Assembly: GCA_950295325.1 (NCBI GenBank) | Contig: OX485803.1 | Location: 54,513,554 to 54,577,553 of the forward strand | Length of the DNA: 64,000 nucleotides | Direction: 5' to 3' | Source of the DNA: Polytrichum commune | Taxonomy: Eukaryota > Streptophyta > Polytrichopsida > Polytrichales > Polytrichaceae | Program-made: the position numbers and the translations under genes | Notes under the pieces: model-generated | Told to the model about the DNA's origin: nothing | The model's input: the letters and a program-made list of their open reading frames with translations, nothing else | Database searches by the model: none | Part shown: positions 24,167 through 34,916 of the stretch, in pieces | How positions within the stretch are numbered: the first letter of the stretch is position 1 | Layout: each line of letters begins with the position of its first letter

Positions 24167-27100
24167 AGCAAATTACCGAGACCACGAAGATTTGTCGCCT
24201 CTACTCATTCATCTCTCCTTCCAATATTGGACCCTCCTTAGAAATATCCCATAAAGACTCAAAGAAAGAAATTACTTTAGAAGTGTCACATCATTGGGAG
24301 ATTGACTACGTATTAGTCTAACAAAACCAATCAAAATATTCCTTCCTTCTTGCTTTCCTTCCTCCTTCCGTGTAATTCTCTCTTCCTTTTTGTCCCTTCC
24401 TTCTTACACTAATTTGTGCAATCGGGTTGCCTTCACAAATAGGTTGCCTCTTTACCCACGCAAATTACCTTGGGTCAAAACCATATCACAAAACTTTGTA
24501 ACTTTGCATATCAGTTTGTATGGCCATAATAAAACATATTCCCTATATTATGTTATTGTGGTAACAAATGTTCACAGTAGTGTGGGTTGTTGATAAATTA
24601 CCATGGGACAACCTAATTGCACATATCAATGTACCTTGAGTTATGCATTCCTTTAGTCTTCTCTTGACCCCATACCTATCATTGATGTTGATGAAATCTC
24701 TACCTAGCAAATTCTAAGATTTGGATTATGTCTTCTAAGGACAATTCACAAGAATGTATGAAGCAACCAAGGAAACTAAACATATATGCAACTACTACAC
24801 CGGATAGTCCTACTAGTGTGGGGCCAAATTAATTCTTTGAAGCCCACCTTCATTCTCAACCCACGCCAAATCTCTAGTTTTAAATTAGTTTGAGCCACAC
24901 CAATTGTTTTTTTAGGAAATCGAAATGGATGAATATTTTATTTTATGTTGCTTTGAGAAGTCTTAAGGAACATTGAGGGGAACACCTAGAGTCTTAGACC
25001 AATGTAATTTTCACCCTGAATAGACAATCAAAGTGGCCCACACATGGGGGGTTAAACTCTTCATTGCAAACCTAGATGACGTGAGTGGGTCACTATGAAT
25101 TCAAACCTCCTATATATGAGAAGTTTATAGAGAAAAACAAATGTATACATATTAACTACATGCTAGAAAATGGACTCATGTATTTATATTAATTTTATCA
25201 ATTCCATGTGATAAATGCATGCACTACATATACAATATACAAAACATAAATCAAATACGCCTTAATTACATATGATTTCCACTCACTTTCCAATGAGAAA
25301 ATCGTTGAATTTTTTTCATCCATAACATGTAACTCAACAATTGCATCAAAAAAAACAAAGACAAAAGCACAATAACTTAGCCACAATATGGAGAGAAAAA
25401 CTCAAGTTAGCCTATAAGCACACCCAATTTGTTAAAAGCTAGAATCCAAAATGCAAAACCTAATAAGAATGGACAACGTAGTCATTGAGGATTGCTACCA
25501 TATGCAACAATGAATGAAATTATGAATTGGATGAAACCAACACATTTATTGTCAAGTTTTTCTCTAAACCTAAGGGGGTTCTTTTTAACATCTACCTTTA
25601 CTTCAAATTTCATAATAACCTTGGTAATTTCATAATAGATTGGTGTGTGGCTAGGTGAGGATCAAAGAAAAAAACATCATGAAGAATCATATGCAAAAGA
25701 GATTGATACGACATGAATATGAGCCCAATTTCCTTGTGTTGATCATGGTGTTCCATTATGCAAAATAAGGAATATGGTTGTCCTTTTGGAAGGTGAACTC
25801 AACCATGAAATACAAACCGAATAACATCCACACACACACCTTAATATTTAAATGTTTATGGAACTCCTCAACCTAATTAATGAACCCGAATGAAAATATA
25901 TATATAATTATTAAAAATTATTAAAAAAAACTCTCAAGTCCAAGCATCGAACTCCCCATAAAATTGTGTCCAAATGAACACAATTAAATAGTAGGGTCTA
26001 GGGAAGCAAGCCTCGCATGCCACTTCACCTGCTGAGAGAATTGGGAACTTCTTGCTTGCAACATCACATGCATGTGAGACAAGTTAGGTTTAAGTATAAA
26101 ATGTTAATTATCAATCTTCGAGTTTATTGGCTATGCCTCGCACGTAGAGATCTAGAGATGGTCTCCAAAATGGGCCAAAGTTTGGCAGTTGTCATAACCG
26201 ACCACGTATGGTGTTCATAACTCGCTCTTCAAGTGGGGTCCAATTGCAAGTGACCGTTGCTGTAAAGTGGTCTCTAAAATGAACCAAAATTTTGTCTTGG
26301 TCGGCCAATCAACCATAAATTGAACACGTATGCAAGATAATACTAGGTAGCACTCTTGCAACTAGCCATTTGGAACTTCATATTAACCCTTAAAAGTGGC
26401 AAGTATGCCTCCTATGGTCTACAAGTGTCACGTGATAGTTTGTACAAGTGAATGAGCTTGAAATTATATTTAATATAACCTACTACAAAGGAAAAATAAC
26501 ACAATCACATGTGATAACAACAACTAAATGTGTTATTATTCATGTATTTGAATCTAGGTCGTTTTTGGATTGATATAAATAGATCTCAAATATTTGATTT
26601 TGTATATATTTTTATTTCAGTTGGAATACATTAGTACAAAAACTAGCTTTTGGGAACACTTGTTTCGACACCAAAAAGAAAAACCAAAAATGGTTCATTT
26701 GGCGCGTGCTCAATTTTTGGTCCATGGTTCCTAAGGTGGTCCAAAGAGCGTCGTTTGGGTTGTGTGCTAAACTTCATGCCCCTTTTGACACAAACCAAAT
26801 TTCATTTAAGCATTAACAAACTCTTCGTTTTGACATGGTAAGTTTTTGGTCCATGGTAAGTATTTTACAATGAATTTTGTTAGTAGTTCCAAGGGTCATT
26901 CTAAGAAAATGAATAATCATATTTATTCCATGAAATTCTTGTCCAATATGTTGGTAGGCCTTCCATGCACGAGTTGCCTAAAGTAAAGTAGAGGCACCCA
27001 TAAGTAATCACTCAAGAGATTTTGTGCCAAATCTAGAGAAGGCAGCTAAAGTCCAATCAATGCTTCTATGTTGGTTGAATGAAAGACACATTGGTATACA

Positions 27101-27236
27101 ATAATTCCCTCTCTTTCACATTAATAATTACTTAGGAAGGTAACTCGCATCTAGATCCAATAATAAACATGGAAGCTAGTGTGTAAGCTTTGAATCAATA
27201 GCCAAAAATATAACAATTTGGAGGAGGGGAAGTAGA
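24167..27236. other. Intergenic, AT-rich, no gene or clear repeat
   Basis: Only short ORFs (up to 67 codons). Poly-A and AT-rich patches occur near 25890-25930. I recognise nothing here. Confidence 0.4.
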
Positions 27237-27380
27237 CATAATATTACTCAGCTAATGAGTTGTGTTTAGCTGCCTTGACTTTAGATTCGGTCTGAAGCAT
27301 TGGGCTTCCAACATCCGGGTTTTTATTTTGAATCTAATGTTGAGCCCATGAACACAACTCATCAGTTGAGTAATGTTATG
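27237..27380. mobile_element. 144-bp foldback element (family F)
   Basis: The left arm CATAATATTACTCAGCTAAT pairs with the inverted right arm CATAACATTACTCAACTGAT, and both continue into GAGTTGTGTT. The second copy is at 32654-32819. Confidence 0.65.
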
Positions 27381-27956
27381 GATCACTATAAGAAGATCTC
27401 TAAATTAAACAAAGAGAGAACATAAGCTCCTTTATATTGTACATTCAATAATATGCATGGGGTCTACATATTATGAGCAAGCTTGAATGGAATCTATATC
27501 TAATAAGTAGCCATACATATAACAAAAACTTCACAGACCTTTCATATGGCCAACAAAATAGCAAGGTGACACCATGGCCCATAAGAATGTGATTATAATC
27601 TAGAAGATTAATAGCACAAAATTAGTGGTGGCCCAATTGGAAAATGGCTCCAATGGTGGTCCAAAAGAGCATGGATTTTGACATGACAAAAACCATGTCG
27701 GAGCCAAGTGTTCAAAAGAGCCGTGTTATGTGTTAATGATAACTTGCAAATGACAAATGGGCTTAGCTTGACATTTTTAGCTTGAAATACCAAGGAATCA
27801 CCTCTAACAATGGCAATCACCAAGTCGTGCTTCCGACCCAAACCCCTCCTTCACTCACAACCCTACAACATAACTCTCCAACATCCATGTCAACTTCTAC
27901 TACAAATTAAAAAGTTAGGAGCAGCCTCCAAAGTCCATGTGACGTCTTTAGACACA

Positions 27957-28363
27957 TAAAGTAGACCTCCCTTATTCAGTTAATTTTTCTATCAGGACAC
28001 ATGTATGTGAGTGGTGCGTGGTTTGGTGTGGCTCCAAGAACATATACTATGTAGACACGTGTGTTACGAGATATTGGATTGCAAACTCAAAATATGATAA
28101 ACATTCGAAGCTCAGTAGTCACAAAGTTTGGAGAAACCTATTTGACCAGTTAATAAGCACAAAGAATTTTCACTTTGATAATGAATAAGATCGTCGTATG
28201 AGCTACACGAATGTTGAGTAAAGTGGCTATGACCTTGGTTTGGATACTTGTTAACCATCTTGTATTAATCTCGCGTGTTTCATATCATAGGAGAAGTGGG
28301 CTAGCTAGTCGGAAAAAAGAAAAAAGAAAAAAGAGTAACCCTTTAAGATCCTTCCACCTTAAA
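27957..28363 (+). mobile_element. Family A TIR element
   Basis: Plus-oriented copy with ends AAAGTAGACCTCCC and AAGATCCTTCCACCTT. The middle matches the kinase-intron copy (GAGTGGT..TGGTTTGGTGTGGCTC, TTTTCACTTTGATAATGAAT). It is non-coding. Confidence 0.6.
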
Positions 28364-28604
28364 GGACCCCTTCGACATTTAAGGGTCGGATCTTTAATGC
28401 ACTTCCCAAGCACCAAGTGCATGTGACCCTTTGAGGTGTCCTAACATATATAGGCCACAGTAGTTCATGATTCTTTTGACCCATGATTGCTTACAGTGTT
28501 GACTTCAAATTTTACTCAACCGAGTTCATTAGAATGATCTATATATTGATCTTGTGCCACTGATAGGAGTGGGCTTGGGTATCATTGCATGCACGGTATT
28601 CTTA

Positions 28605-29355
28605 GGGCCACTTCACACACGAGACTGAGAGCCCGTGACCATTACACTTCAAGCACTCTCATTGGTGGAAAAGGTGGAGCCGGGTCAAGTTCGCTTCACA
28701 CATGAGACTGAGAGCCCGTGACCATTACACTTCAAGCACTCTCATTGGTGGAAAAGGTGGAGCCGGGCCAAGTTCGCTTCACACACGAGACTGAGAGCCC
28801 GTGATCATTACACTTCAAGCACTCTCATTGGTGGAAAAGGTGGAGCCGGGTCAAGTTCACTTCACACACAAGACTGAGAGCCCGTGACCATTACACTTCA
28901 AGCACTCTCATTGGTGGAATATGTGGAGCTGGGTCAAGTTCGCTTCACACTGCGCTTGAGGGACCAACGGAGTATGCGAATGAAAGATGGATGTAAAGTC
29001 TACATGGATTCCTACATGGCATCAAATGGATCATGTTTCATGATCACTTGGACTGTTTTCAAAAAAACCACCTCTTGGAGGTAGGCCTAACACAAAACCG
29101 GGAGACCATGACACTCTAAACGGTCACAAACGTTGATTTATTCTATTTTACCATGTCTGAGGACCCCGCGTGAATAGAGATTCATTGAAATAGCATTTGG
29201 TTGACGGCCCGGCCACATATGACTTTACACTACACTTGAGCGTCCGTGACCACACTACATGATTTTAGAGGTGTCTTGGGACAACTTTTGGACACTTTCT
29301 TTTGGGCTCTCACAATTTCATGGTCACGGCTCTTGGTTTGTGTGTGAAGTGACCC
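28605..29355. mobile_element. 751-bp Tourist-like element (family T2) with internal satellite
   Basis: The left end GGGCCACTTCACACACGAGA pairs with the inverted right end GGGTCACTTCACACACAAAC. Flanks are TTA (28602-28604) and TAA (29356-29358). The left part holds four tandem 83-bp units. A shorter copy with a single unit lies at about 44317-44821, and the length difference (about 246 bp) equals three units. Confidence 0.8.
28611..28942 (+). repeat. 83-bp tandem repeat, four units
   Basis: Units start at 28611, 28694, 28777 and 28860 with exact 83-bp spacing, and the next unit's first bases are at 28943. Each begins CTTCACACACGAGACTGAGA, with only a few substitutions between units, so the expansion is recent compared with the rest of the element. 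Confidence 0.95.
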
Positions 29356-29890
29356 TAAGTACTATGAAAACTGTATGCATTTTTGATTGATGGTGAGGGT
29401 ACACTAGGGTCCAAGACCAAGAAACTTTAAAATCGAGCAAATCCTATTGACCAAAAGCATATTTTTGGCTTTTAATTTGACCCAAGGAGTTTATAATAGG
29501 CTCAATAATATGAGAAAATGAAGTGGTGCTAATGTGGTATCGCTTTTGTCAATCTCAATAGTCCTCAGTAAAGACAAGCCTATGCTTGGGAAAGTGATGT
29601 CATATTAATGCCACTTCATCTTTCTTTTTTTATACCTTGGACTCTAACTCTAGTGTTAACTCTTTGGGTCCATATTATTTTTCTCTTGACCAATAGGATC
29701 ACTCACTTTTTGGAGTTTCTTTGCTCTTGGACCTTGGTTTAAACCCACCATTACTTTGAGAAATTGATCTTCAAACTTGGCTCTAGTGTTGAGTCCAAAA
29801 ATAAGATCCTTCAAACTTGGGCTTTTGGGTCCCATGATTGTTGGACCCCAAACCCTAATGTATACCCACCCGTAGAGTACATAATTTGAG

Positions 29891-30671
29891 TAAGGCACAT
29901 GGGTGCTATTTGGTTTGTGTTTAATGTTCTCCGATTTCTACCAATTAGACTTACACAACAACACTCGTGTTGCATTAGCAACTCTACAATGAAACATCTA
30001 CACTAACAAGATTGAAAATTGGACCTCCCCTAATTTAGTTACGCTTATCATAAGTGCACGCTTGTTGATTTCTTAACTAGATAGATAGGTCCTCCCAATT
30101 GTGTTCATTATTAAGTGCAATGTAGTTATAATAGAGGCACCTATTCCTATCAGGCCCCATTGGCAATCTATAGGGTACCAAAAAATCAATCGAGCTGAGA
30201 CTAAATTTTGATCATGTTGGGATTGAATTTTGATCAGGCCAAAACTAATAGTGCTATGACACATGTCTTGGTTTTGAGTGCCAAAGTGGGGAGGAACGAG
30301 CACTTTAAATGAGCAATTATGGCAATCTCTAGACATTGATAATATGTACACACCAACTTTTGGCTTTAAAAAATCACAATAATTTCAATTTAAGGAATAA
30401 AATTACCAAAAAAAAATTGTAGTTCCCCTAATTTCTATCTTCCTACACATGAAAATTTTACATCACCTTACACTTCTCCAAATTTGACGCACACTCTCTT
30501 ATGTGATCGGTTATGAGCACCTCTACTTTATTAATATTTGAAAATGTAGTCCAATCTCTTTTAAACATTTGTTTTTTATGATGTTTGCTCTTCGATCCTC
30601 ACCGAACCACATACCAATCAAATATAGGGACCCGCTTAAGAAAATGCACTACTTGAGATGCATCTATCTTA
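29891..30671 (+). mobile_element. Family A element interrupted by a nested insertion
   Basis: The left half (to about 30127) and right half (from about 30520) align with the uninterrupted copy at 14652-15031. About 390 bp of unrelated sequence lies between. Outer ends are TAAGGCACATGGGT and GATGCATCTATCTTA. Confidence 0.6.
30127..30523. mobile_element. About 395-bp element nested in family A copy
   Basis: Defined by comparison with 14652-15031, where GTAGTTATTAGTATTTG is continuous. The ends read TAGAGGCACC on the left and, inverted, TAGAGGTGCTC on the right, giving short imperfect inverted repeats. A TTA or TA target duplication is likely. I see no other copy in the window. Confidence 0.5.
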
Positions 30672-30890
30672 ACTCAAGTGTACTTTTATAAGCCCTTACA
30701 TGACCACATGTGTGCATGGTGTAAGATACACATCATTTGCACAATAAAAATAACAACAAAAGCATAGGGAGGGCGAGATTCTCATGCTTCCACCTATACC
30801 CATTCATTGGAGACTTTTCCCATGCACGCGGGAGGAGGGGGGACTTATCATCATGCACCATGAGGCCGTGACCATCATTTCCATGTTGTG

Positions 30891-31256
30891 TAAAGTAGGT
30901 GTGTCTTAAATGGTTACTTTTTTTGTACAACTAGCCCAATTCTCCTAGGATATGAAACACATGATTACTGCGAGATGGTTAGCAAATCCAAATCGAGGCT
31001 ATAGTCACTTTCCTCATAGTTTTTGGAGCTCATTTGAATATCTTATACACTATCGAAGTGAAAAAAATTGTGCTCATTAAATGTTCATATTGTGACTATC
31101 AAGATTGAAGTAGTTATTGTCTTTGAAGCACGTGGTCCAATGTCTTTTAAACACATGTGCTTTAAGTATATGTTCTTGGAGCTGCACCAACCACATACTA
31201 CTCATATATAGGTGTTCGATTAAGATAAGTGACCAAATTGGACATGTCTAGCTTAT
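30891..31256 (-). mobile_element. Family A TIR element
   Basis: Ends TAAAGTAGGTGTGTCTTAA and GACATGTCTAGCTTATGA. Internal text (TCCTAGGATATGAAACACA, TTTTTGGAGCTCAT) matches the copies at 22310 and 34554. Confidence 0.65.
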
Positions 31257-31998
31257 GAGCACTCGTGAAGTTCCACGCAACCCTTCACCGCCATGTTGCC
31301 CATAAATTAAATATTTTGAATTTCACACGGGAGTCAATGAACACAACTCCGACACTCATTCAATAGCATAAAAAACTTGCCACATGTTTTCATCCGTGGA
31401 TGCAAGATATCATCCATGATTCTCAAATATTGTCCATGAACTTATCGGTTATGATTCATAACCAACACGAATAGGTTATGATAATGACTCGCCACTCCAC
31501 TGCCTTAATAAATAAATAAATAAATAGCCAATGTCGGGCAATCCGTCATGAATTTGAGCCCGTTGGCCCTACCATGCTCAAGAATCCTCCTGGTGCATGG
31601 TGGGGTTTACTACCTACCTCTCAATGGGTGGGCTCTTGGCTTCCTACCTACCTAGCTAGTTTTTTCTATCAAGCAGAGAGAAGATTTCATAGCGGGAACT
31701 AAACCGCCAACCACTCCATTCCGAAAATGGGTACCTCTCCACTATCACCTGGTAGTTTAGGGTCATCTCATACCTCCGCTACCTCATCATCCACTCTCCT
31801 CTTGCAAGTTATCTAATCCATGGTCTGCAATTGGTAAAAACACAAAATAAGAAGAACAATAACAAGGTTGATCTTTGAGATTGGCAAAATTTATTGGAGT
31901 TCATTCAACGGGTACCTAATGTATTGCCTCTTGTTACAAAGGCGAACACCGTCAATCTCTAAGCATACGATGTCCAATCTTCCTCCAATGAAGGCAAG

Positions 31999-32390
31999 TT
32001 TGCAGGTTAGGGCACCACGGGCCTTGGCTTGGTGGTTAGGGCTCATGGCCCCCAATGAGGAGGTTGTGGGTTCTATTCCCCATGCCGGCGTGGTGCTCAC
32101 CACCTTAGTCCACCCAACTATGGTGGGGGGTCCTTGGACCTTGTTGTATGGGTACCTCAAAGCCCTTTGGGGGGATACCATGTCCAGTATCTTCAAGGCA
32201 CTAGTGGCTAGCTAGGAACTAGTTTAGTGTGTCACTATAGTGCCCATCCTCGAAAGGGGAGAGTAGTATTGCCCCAACGTCCCCTTGTCCGGTGGGCATC
32301 GGGTCATTGACATTACGAACGGACACTTTATTCACGCCGGCCACTTGCTAAAAAGGGACCAGAGTTTCTATCTATCTATCTTTGCAGGTT
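31999..32390 (+). mobile_element. tRNA-derived SINE with 10-bp target duplication
   Basis: The body is 32009-32380 (372 bp). Near the 5' end an A-box-like TGGCTTGGTGG (about 32026-32036) and a B-box-like GGTTCTATTCC (about 32069-32079) stand about 43 bp apart, close to tRNA spacing, so RNA polymerase III transcription is plausible. The 3' end finishes in CTAT repeats. The 10-bp sequence TTTGCAGGTT flanks both sides (31999-32008 and 32381-32390), the signature of LINE-mediated retroposition. The tRNA-like part does not close into a full cloverleaf. I do not recognise the SINE family. Confidence 0.85.
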
Positions 32391-32653
32391 CCACATGATT
32401 ATTAAGTTGTGTGTTTTAGCCCTGGTTATTTTCTAGCTGTTTAGTTCTCCCACAAACCCCGCCAATTAGTAGTTGAGAGGACTATACCTTAGCCGAGGCA
32501 AACATTAGCATTGGCGGAGGAATTCGAATCATGTCAATCTAGTGGTCATCTATTCACAAGCCTTGACCAGCCAACCGTAAGCTTACACTAAATGTGGAAT
32601 AACATACGAGCGGCATGACATGTGCACATTAACCCTTTCCCATTACAAGTGGG

Positions 32654-32819
32654 ACATAACATTACTCAACTAATGAGTTGTGTTCATAGGCCCAACAATA
32701 AATTCAAGAATAAAGATTATGGATGTTGGAATCCCATTGCTTCCTGTTGAATTTGAAGTCAAGACAAATGAACACAACTCATCAACTAAACACAACTCAT
32801 CAACTAAGTAATGTTATGG
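32654..32819. mobile_element. 166-bp foldback element (family F)
   Basis: Copy of 27237-27380, with CATAACATTACTCAACTAAT on the left and its inverted partner on the right. The right arm contains an internal duplication of ACACAACTCATCAACTAA. Confidence 0.65.
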
Positions 32820-32873
32820 ATCATGAAATGACTCAACTTGATTATTAAAGCAAACTTGAATTTGGGTTGAATA

Positions 32874-33833
32874 TTGTGCGTGTGTGTGTGTGAGAGAGCT
32901 GGGTTTTTCTTGCTTAAAGCCATGCTTACTTTGTGCAATACATCCTCTTATCAAGAGGCCATACCATTCCTTTGCATATCCATGTACCTTTCAAAACCTG
33001 GGTGGGTGGGTGGGATCATTTCCCATGGCTACTCCCTTGCATATCAAACTACTTACCATGGTCATTGTCATTTCTTGGTATATCTCTAAGAAAGTAAACA
33101 ACCATAAGTAAACTACTTACTAAGGTTTATCTTTGTACCCTTAATGTAAAGTAATGTACTTCATATCCAAAGTATGTCAACTTCTAGTATCAACCTTGTC
33201 CACTACTACTTCAAAAGTCCTATCATTACTTAATATACTGCCTAACATTCCTCATCATTAAAGAATGTATAAGCCCTATGTACACACTAATTTTTGACAA
33301 AAGTTGGTATGCAAAACCTAAAGATGTTGTCAAATTTGTGAAGGGTCTACCTCACATGTGCCCATGCCACCAACCAAATCCAAAGAGAGGGTTAGTAACG
33401 TACACGAGGTGAATAACAACAGATCCCAATTGTTATCTATGTCACACAATAATGTACAACATTAACATACGTTTGCAACAAAGAATACACATACTTTCAT
33501 GGAGTACTCTACCTGTTCCTTAGCCATTTGAACCTTGTGCATCCGAGGTTAGAGTTGAGTTACATACACCTCCCAAAACACCCATATTGCACCACTTATG
33601 CTAAACTCAAAAGTTACTTAGGGTAAACAACCACCGCGGTTTAGCCTTTGAAAGGAGGTCCTTGTGATCTCACTCTCTTAATATAGAATTAGGTAGTCCT
33701 TCGTGGCCATAGATGCAGATGCCCTGACCTATGGTGGAGATCCGTTAGTTAAGACTACCCTAACCCTAAAGTAACTTTACCCTGGGTTTAGCATAAGTTA
33801 CTAGTTTGGTTCACATATGGTTAAGACAATACA

Positions 33834-33876
<43 letters not shown>
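32874..33876 (+). repeat. About 1-kb dispersed repeat, copy 1
   Basis: Starts with a GT/GA microsatellite followed by GAGAGCTGGGTTTTTCTTGC and ends in a GA microsatellite (33838-33874). It is homologous in direct orientation to about 45930-46960. The best-matched block, CATGTGCCCATGCCACCAAC to GAGGTGAATA, is almost identical in the two. There is no ORF of note. It could be a non-autonomous element, a solo repeat or an old segmental duplication. Confidence 0.65.
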
Positions 33877-34553
33877 TGGGAGTGCATCACCAAACAAAAC
33901 AAAACATAGAGAAAAAATCACATGGGTTTTCTTATGTATTTACAAGGAGATAACTACACCGTTTATGGTGTTTAGTATCACTTGCATACTAGTGTCACAT
34001 ACCCTATTACGAGGCGTGTGCCAGGTTACACTAATGTTGAACAACTTCACCAATGTGACCTCATGACACTTGGTGTTCAAGCGTGCTTACTAGTATCTTC
34101 ACGTGAGTATACTCATTAATGTTGTGTGATGTATGCATATGTTACACAATGGTCTACAAGTTGATTAAAGTGTACACATATGACACTTGGCATTAGTATG
34201 ATCAAGAATATTTTCCTCTTGCATACTAGAATGTAAACATATGACACTTGCCATTAGTATACTCAATTAAACCTTCCCCTTGCATACTAAAATGCAAAAC
34301 TATCATCCTAAAGTATCTTAATGTGGTATGCCAAATGTCATAACATAACGTTTTTTTCACTATAAAAAGTTACTTATGTTGACAAATAATATCACATTGG
34401 CAAATAGTAGGTGTGACACTTTGAGAGCTTTGAGCATCTAGTCTAGGCCCTTTGCAAATAGTGTATGTGACATTGAATACCACAAACGGTGTAGTGCATG
34501 GAATAGTTCCAAACAATAATGATGATATTAAAGAATGAGGAAATGATTTTCCT
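33877..34553. other. Intergenic, short internal repeats only
   Basis: The phrase ACATATGACACTTG recurs near 34171 and 34238, with similar text about CTTGCATACTA. I see no gene. Confidence 0.4.
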
Positions 34554-34916
34554 TATGGTAGAGGGGCCTTAAATGGTGACTTCTTGTAGGATGTGAAACA
34601 CACTATTGGTTTAAGATGGTTAGCAAATCCAAATAGAGGTTGGAGTCACTTTCGTTGTTATTTTTGGAGCCCATATGAACATTTTATTCATTATCAAAGT
34701 GAAGATTCTCATGTTCAGTATATGGACATATAGGCCTTCCCCCCAATAAATAGGGCTTAAAATAGTTATCATATTTTGAGCATGCAATCTAATATTTTTT
34801 AAAGACGTGTCTTTTGTATTATCTATTCTAGGAGGCACACAATACCACACACCACTCAAATCTAAGTGTCCTAATAAGAAAAGAAGTTAGAAACTGAATA
34901 AAGGTCGTCTTCCTTA
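34554..34916 (-). mobile_element. Family A TIR element
   Basis: Begins TATGGTAGAGGGGCCTTAA and ends GGTCGTCTTCCTTAG. The middle contains AAGATTCTCATGTTCAGTA and CCACACACCACTCAAATCTA as in other copies. Confidence 0.6.

Noticed and set aside
28611-28942. CRISPR-like array (regular 83-bp repeats)
   Set aside because: The whole unit repeats with no variable spacer, it lies inside a MITE, and the genome is eukaryotic.
32009-32110. A genuine tRNA gene
   Set aside because: A- and B-box-like sequences are present, but no acceptor stem closes, and the unit sits at the head of a 372-bp SINE with target duplications.
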